Source: Paenalcaligenes sp052103955 (lineage in GTDB: Bacteria > Pseudomonadota > Gammaproteobacteria > Burkholderiales > Burkholderiaceae_B). From it: a DNA stretch of 64,000 nucleotides. The first letter of the stretch is position 1, and each line of letters opens with the position of its first letter. Below the pieces are notes generated by a model. It was not told the DNA's origin and made no database searches. It saw only the letters and a list, made by a program, of their open reading frames with translations. Where the stretch lies: positions 186,001 to 250,000 of the forward strand of contig JBQELO010000003.1 of assembly GCA_052103955.1 (NCBI GenBank), given 5' to 3'. Made by a program: the position numbers and the translations under genes. This document shows positions 59,902 to 64,000 of this stretch, in pieces.

Positions 59902-60034
59902 ATATGTACTCAGCCAATATATGTAGGCATACCCTATGCCTACATATGAACGTCATCAAACTATTTATTATGACGGCTTATCTGCATAGGGGAAGTTAGT
60001 TACTTATACATTATGGCTATATATGTATATAGCC
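59898..60034. promoter_or_regulatory. Dyad-rich regulatory region upstream of the PLP enzyme gene
   Basis: Three elements share an ATATATGTA core. ACATATATGT (59898-59907) spans the start codon. A perfect 13-bp inverted repeat, ATATGTAGGCATA-CCC-TATGCCTACATAT, lies at 59919-59947. A 20-base near-palindrome beginning GGCTATATA lies at 60015-60034 just after the rlmB stop. None is followed by a T tract, so they look like operators or leader hairpins rather than terminators. Confidence 0.5.
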
Positions 60035-60036
60035 GG

Positions 60037-60786
60037 TTACACACTCACCTGACGCTGACGCACCGTTTCGTACAAGCATACCGCACTGGCAACACTCACG
60101 TTTAAGCTCTCTACAGAACCTAACATAGGGATAGAAACCAGCTCATCGCAGGTTTCACGCACCAGACGGCGCATACCCTCGCCTTCCGCACCCATCACCC
60201 ACGCCATCGCTGCACGCGCATCTACGGCATGCAAGCTATGCGTAGCCTCGTCATCGGTACCTACCAGCCAGATATCACGGTCTTTTAGCTCGCGCATCGT
60301 GCGGGCCAAGTTCGTCACAGTCAGATACGGCACCGTTTCTGCCGCCCCACACGCCACACGGCGCACAGTTGCGTTCAATCCTACCGCACGATCACGCGGA
60401 GCAATCACAGCATGACAACCTGCCGCATCAGCCGTACGCAAACATGCCCCCAGGTTATGAGGATCGGTTACACCATCCAACAGCAACAAGAATGGCTTTT
60501 CTTTACGATCCTCTACCTGATCCAGCAACTCGTCTAAGTCCAAAGCGAGCGCCACTTCTTTAGCCAACGCCACCACACCCTGATGACGTACACCTTGGCT
60601 AATACCATCCAGGCGTTTTTTGTCCACGAACATCACGCGCAGCCCACGTGCTTGAGCTTGGTCTACAAAAGCTTGCATGCGCTTATCGCGTCTGCCCTCT
60701 TCTACGTAGAGTTCTTGAATAGACTCAAGCGCATGACGCATGCGCGATTGTATGGCATGAAAACCCGCCAATACCTGCAATGACAT
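60037..60786 (-). CDS. rlmB: 23S rRNA (guanosine-2251 2'-O) methyltransferase
   Basis: RlmB is a SPOUT enzyme that methylates G2251 of 23S rRNA. The 249-residue protein has an N-terminal RNA-binding domain and the three SpoU motifs: LDGVTDPHNLGACLRTADA, WVMGAEGEGMRRL and IPMLGSVESLNVSVA. It follows rnr by 14 bases, the same pairing as in E. coli. Confidence 0.95.
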   Translation of the reverse strand: MSLQVLAGFHAIQSRMRHALESIQELYVEEGRRDKRMQAFVDQAQARGLRVMFVDKKRLDGISQGVRHQGVVALAKEVALALDLDELLDQVEDRKEKPFLLLLDGVTDPHNLGACLRTADAAGCHAVIAPRDRAVGLNATVRRVACGAAETVPYLTVTNLARTMRELKDRDIWLVGTDDEATHSLHAVDARAAMAWVMGAEGEGMRRLVRETCDELVSIPMLGSVESLNVSVASAVCLYETVRQRQVSV

Positions 60787-60800
60787 ACTGTTCCTTCTTA

Positions 60801-63272
60801 CTAGCGTTTAACCCGCTTTTTTGCTGCGCGGGCTTTAATGTTTTTATCGCGTGTGGCCGCTTTAGCTGCTTTACGCGCTGTAGCACGCCGCTCACTGGAT
60901 GTACCTTTTAAAGCTTTAGGTTTGGCTGGTGCTGCTTTTTTCTGAGGCTTGCCACGTGCATTTTCGTTAGAAGGTGACATTAAGGCTTCATAGCCAGTAC
61001 CTTTAACCAAACGAAAATCAATGCGTCGTGCCTCTAGGTCCACCCTAGCCACTTGCACCTGCACCGCATCGGTAAGCTTGTAGCGTATGCCAGTACGTTC
61101 GCCACGTAAGTCATGGCTGGCCTCGTTAAAGACAAAATAATCTGCCCCCAACTCGGAAATATGCACCAAGCCTTCAACGTACAAAGAGTCCAGCGTAATA
61201 AACAAACCGAAGTTTGCCACACCAGTGATTTTCCCGCTGAACTCTTCGCCTATGTGCTCTTTAACAAAGTAGCACTTCAGCCATGCCTGCACATCGTACG
61301 ACGCCTCATCAGCACGTCGCTCGCGCGCCGACAACATCACACCTAAGCGTTCCCACTTCGCCTGCTGGCGCTTGCTGGGGCTAAGCGATGCATCACCCGC
61401 CTCATCAGGCAAATCGGGCTCGTAGGGCTTGCCTTGTAAAATGCTTTTGATGACACGGTGTGTCAACAAATCGGGGTAGCGTCGAATGGGCGATGTGAAA
61501 TGCGTGTACGATTTATATGCCAACCCGAAGTGCCCCAATCGCTCAGGGCTATATACGGCTTGCTGCATAGAACGCAGACACATGGTCTGAATAATTTCAA
61601 AGTCGCTACGGCCGCGCACACTCTGTATTAGCTTGGCATAATCTTCTGTACCCGGCTCATCACCACCCTCCAAGTACAAACCTAGCGTACGCAAGAAATC
61701 ACGTAGTTTCTGCAGCTTCTCGGGCGTAGGACCTTCGTGTATACGGTACAGACCCAGCCTACGGCTACGGCTCATGAAGTCAGCAGCACATGTATTGGCT
61801 GCCAACATAAACTCTTCAATCAGCTTATGCGCATCATTACGCACCATAGGCTCAATGCGCTCAATACGGCCCAATGGATTGCAGACAATTTTGGTTTCTA
61901 CCGTATCAAACTCTATAGCACCACGCACCCTGCGTTGCTCTGCCAGTTTTCTATACAGCTCGTACGCTGTATGCAACTGAGGCACAATGGCCGCCATATC
62001 TTGTGCTGCTGGGCCATCTGGCTGCTGCAATGCACTCCACACGCCGGTGTACGTAGTACGTGCATGCGAGTGAATAACCGCTTCATAAAACTGGTACGCC
62101 GTAACCGTGCCAGCGGTAGCACCGTCAGCCGGAATAATCATGTCGCACACCAGCACTAAGCGGTCTACGCCAGGGTTCAACGAACAAATACCGTTGGATA
62201 GTGACTCGGGCAGCATAGGAATAACGCGGCGCGGGAAGTACACACTGGTACCACGCTCTAGCGCATCGCCATCCAAGCCATCACCAGGACGCACATAGTG
62301 GCTCACATCCGCAATAGCGACCAACAAGCGCCAACCCGCACGGGGGCGCTTACCTTGACCTATATCGATGGACTCACAGTACACCGCATCATCAAAGTCG
62401 CGAGCATCTTCACCATCAATAGTAATAAATGGCAGATCGCGTAGATCTACTCTGTCTTTAAGGTCATTAGGACGCACCTCGTCTGGCAAGCGCTCTGCTT
62501 GGCGACGAGCGGCATCACTAAACTCAAAAGGCACATTGAATTTGCGTACAGCAATTTCAATTTCCATACCCGGATCATCCACCTCGCCCAACACCTCTAC
62601 CACTTTAGCCATAGGCTGAGTGTGACGCGCAGGTTGACGGGTGATCTCGACCACGACCACTTGCCCCGGTTTGGCATTGGCCAAATCAACAGGTGCTACG
62701 AAAATATCGTGTTTAATGCGCTGATCTTCTGGTACCACGGTGTAATTACCGTGTTCCATGACCAAGCGACCTACTAGTCTATTAGTATGGCGCTCTAGCA
62801 CCTCGACAATAACAGCCTCGGGTTTGCCTCGGTACTCACCATCAGCACGCACCAGCACGCGGTCGCCATGCAACACACGCAGCATTTCACGTTGCGACAA
62901 GTAAAGATCCGGGCCGCCGTCGTCTCGAATAAGGAAACCAAAACCATCTCGGTGTCCCTGTACTACGCCCTCTATAAACTGTGAGCGCGTATTCAGAGAA
63001 ATATGACCTGAATCATCAACCATAATCTGCTCATCACGTTGCATAGCAGCCAAACGACGCTCTGCACCTACAGGTAAAGGAAAACTCATGCCCAGTTTTT
63101 TTGCCAACGCCGTGACAGAAATACCTTTGGGACATGTTCGCAAGAACTGCAAGAAATCTTCCCGACTGGGAATATGAGGATCGAAATCAGGAGGTGGCGC
63201 GTAGGCACCCTGCTCTGACACAGACTCAGGGGCTTTGCCCCGGTGAGGAGTTTTTTGATTTTTTTTCAGCAA
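60801..63272 (-). CDS. rnr: Ribonuclease R
   Basis: RNase R is a 3'-5' exoribonuclease that degrades structured RNA. I keep the TTG start at 63272, which has GGAAG upstream. The 823-residue protein has a helix-turn-helix start (about 35-90), two cold-shock domains, the RNB catalytic domain with FITIDGEDARDFDDAVYCES (Asp cluster), an S1 domain (FSGKITGVANFGLFITLDS), and a Lys/Arg-rich tail. rlmB follows. Confidence 0.95.
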   Translation of the reverse strand: MLKKNQKTPHRGKAPESVSEQGAYAPPPDFDPHIPSREDFLQFLRTCPKGISVTALAKKLGMSFPLPVGAERRLAAMQRDEQIMVDDSGHISLNTRSQFIEGVVQGHRDGFGFLIRDDGGPDLYLSQREMLRVLHGDRVLVRADGEYRGKPEAVIVEVLERHTNRLVGRLVMEHGNYTVVPEDQRIKHDIFVAPVDLANAKPGQVVVVEITRQPARHTQPMAKVVEVLGEVDDPGMEIEIAVRKFNVPFEFSDAARRQAERLPDEVRPNDLKDRVDLRDLPFITIDGEDARDFDDAVYCESIDIGQGKRPRAGWRLLVAIADVSHYVRPGDGLDGDALERGTSVYFPRRVIPMLPESLSNGICSLNPGVDRLVLVCDMIIPADGATAGTVTAYQFYEAVIHSHARTTYTGVWSALQQPDGPAAQDMAAIVPQLHTAYELYRKLAEQRRVRGAIEFDTVETKIVCNPLGRIERIEPMVRNDAHKLIEEFMLAANTCAADFMSRSRRLGLYRIHEGPTPEKLQKLRDFLRTLGLYLEGGDEPGTEDYAKLIQSVRGRSDFEIIQTMCLRSMQQAVYSPERLGHFGLAYKSYTHFTSPIRRYPDLLTHRVIKSILQGKPYEPDLPDEAGDASLSPSKRQQAKWERLGVMLSARERRADEASYDVQAWLKCYFVKEHIGEEFSGKITGVANFGLFITLDSLYVEGLVHISELGADYFVFNEASHDLRGERTGIRYKLTDAVQVQVARVDLEARRIDFRLVKGTGYEALMSPSNENARGKPQKKAAPAKPKALKGTSSERRATARKAAKAATRDKNIKARAAKKRVKR

Positions 63273-63436
63273 AAGGCTTCCCGTTCAAATTAAGCACTGG
63301 AAGGCGGATGCAGCGTATGACTCACCCAGCTTCCTCGCGATGAAGTCGCTCATCAAAGTGATAGCATACAATGGTTATCCAGCCCAGTCGGTGAAATTTG
63401 CATGGCAATCACACCTACTCACGGGAAGTTCAATGC

Positions 63437-63475
63437 AAAAAAGCCGACTGTTATTTAAACAATCGGCTTTTTTTG
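63437..63475 (-). terminator. Terminator after the tRNA-Leu pair
   Basis: AAGCCGA (63441-63447) pairs with TCGGCTT (63463-63469), with a second inner stem TGTT/AACA. On the minus strand the hairpin ends in a run of T residues. It lies about 6 bases after the first tRNA-Leu gene. Confidence 0.82.
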
Positions 63476-63480
63476 GAATT

Positions 63481-63565
63481 TGGTGCCCAGAAGAGGACTC
63501 GAACCTCCACACCTTGCGGCACATGGACCTGAACCATGCGCGTCTACCAATTCCGCCACCTGGGC
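63481..63565 (-). tRNA. tRNA-Leu (anticodon CAG), copy 1
   Basis: The 85-base minus-strand sequence starts GCCCAGGTGGCGGAATTGG, has the anticodon loop TTCAGGT, a long variable arm (class II), the T-arm GGTTCGAGTCC and an encoded CCA. All stems pair. Confidence 0.95.
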
Positions 63566-63642
63566 ATTTTTACTACACTACCTCTTTGAAATAAAGCAAA
63601 TAGCATAACTGTGTTATGCGGCTAAAAGATTACTCTTTTTAT
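63566..63642. other. Spacer between the tRNA-Leu genes
   Basis: No gene. GCATAAC and GTTATGC form a small hairpin that may be a processing signal between the two tRNAs in one transcript. No strong promoter is visible in the spacer. Confidence 0.5.
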
Positions 63643-63727
63643 TGGTGCCCAGAAGAGGACTCGAACCTCCACACCTCGCGGCACATGGACCTGAACCATG
63701 CGCGTCTACCAATTCCGCCACCTGGGC
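63643..63727 (-). tRNA. tRNA-Leu (anticodon CAG), copy 2
   Basis: Identical to the gene at 63481-63565 except for one base in the variable arm (GCGAGG in place of GCAAGG on the minus strand). It is the promoter-proximal copy. Confidence 0.95.
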
Positions 63728-63755
63728 AAATCTTTGCTTTACCAAAGAAGAAAAG

Positions 63756-63784
63756 ATTATAGCGATACTCGTTACGCAAAGCAA
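63756..63784 (-). promoter_or_regulatory. Promoter of the tRNA-Leu operon
   Basis: On the minus strand TTGCTT (complement of 63779-63784) and a perfect TATAAT (complement of 63756-63761) are exactly 17 bases apart, about 29 bases upstream of the tRNA 5' end. Confidence 0.8.
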
Positions 63785-63836
63785 GAACTATCCCTCTATG
63801 CATTCACAAATTTGTCATACGAATTAAAATGAACAA

Positions 63837-64000
63837 ATGCTTACAGAAAACCATCCACTTACTAAAGCGCTAATCGCCCAAATTGCACCCTTACAGCAAC
63901 AAAATCCCATTCGGCCTCAGTTGCTGCATTATGAGGGGGTTGATTACGTCGTCAAGTTTGCTCGCAAAGAAGCTGGACGTAGGTGGCGAGAAATTAGCAG
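63837..64000 (+). CDS. Unidentified protein, N-terminus (partial)
   Basis: The ATG at 63837 opens a frame that runs off the right edge (54 full codons). The peptide starts MLTENHPLTKALIAQIAPL, then LLHYEGVDYVVKFARKEAG and RRWREIS. The YVVKFARKEAGRRW stretch has the look of a kinase beta-3 lysine region, but this is too short to judge. It is divergent from the tRNA-Leu operon. Product unknown. Confidence 0.45.
   Translation, partial: MLTENHPLTKALIAQIAPLQQQNPIRPQLLHYEGVDYVVKFARKEAGRRWREIS

Noticed and set aside
1..64000. CRISPR arrays, insertion sequences, toxin-antitoxin or phage-defence operons
   Set aside because: I looked for regular repeats, transposase or Cas motifs and paired small toxin genes on both strands and found none that hold up.

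Overview
The window is chromosomal DNA of a Gram-negative betaproteobacterium, most likely a member of the Alcaligenaceae (Burkholderiales). The evidence is the gene orders purN/ribF-ileS-lspA-coaBC-dut, adk-SDR-murJ-rpsT with DUF3579/argF beside it, csp-DUF192 opposite clpS-clpA, and lpxK-Trm112-kdsB-adk, plus lipid A/Kdo genes and a TonB system. Base composition looks close to balanced, lower than in Bordetella. No oriC, rRNA operon, complete mobile element, prophage or CRISPR array is visible.

Layout. 1-4.3 kb: the 5' end of an FdhF/YdeP-type oxidoreductase, then small envelope or secreted proteins (LptA-like, I78-type inhibitor lipoprotein, DUF1090), a membrane-anchored nuclease, a TPR protein and pdxH. 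4.4-8.3 kb: PAP2 phosphatase, prmB and an ABC-F ATPase (yheS type), followed by a 456-base intergenic region with a repeated hairpin. 8.3-14 kb, minus strand: desaturase-uvrD, an RsmB-type methyltransferase and purN. 14-20 kb, plus strand: ribF-ileS-lspA-coaBC-dut. 20-26.3 kb, minus: pqiABC and clpS-clpA. 26.4-29.3 kb: cold-shock gene and DUF192, then sodB and xseA. 29.3-36.2 kb: a 400-base gap with DnaA-box-like sites, then exbB/exbD-like genes, lpxK, Trm112, kdsB, adk, an SDR, murJ and rpsT. 36.3-42.5 kb: DUF3579, argF, argG, a hypothetical gene, nitronate monooxygenase and hemN. 42.7-48.8 kb: a six-gene Mrp-type cation/proton antiporter operon. 48.8-56.9 kb: a TerC/CBS protein, a two-component system, tonB-exbB-exbD, cysA and a MipA/OmpV protein. 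57-58 kb: remnant coding frames and two tandem tRNA-Val units. 58-64 kb: hupB, a PLP-dependent transsulfuration-family enzyme, rlmB, rnr, two tRNA-Leu genes and the start of an unidentified gene.

Functional themes are envelope construction (LspA, LpxK, KdsB, MurJ, PAP2, desaturase, Pqi), translation and RNA metabolism (IleS, PrmB, RlmB, RNase R, S20, tRNAs), ion and iron handling (Mrp, TonB-ExbBD), arginine synthesis, and stress or protein quality control (ClpSA, SodB, Csp). Readable regulatory sites include a Fur-like box over the tonB promoter, an FNR-like box between hemN and mrpA, an ArgR-like dyad before argF, and many intrinsic terminators.

I found no wholly new multi-gene system. The observations most worth following are a strong terminator buried in the signal-peptide codons of the DUF192 gene just after a cold-shock gene, a pair of related hairpin repeats after yheS, a cluster of DnaA-box-like sites beside three A-tracts, and a gene remnant next to the duplicated tRNA-Val genes.
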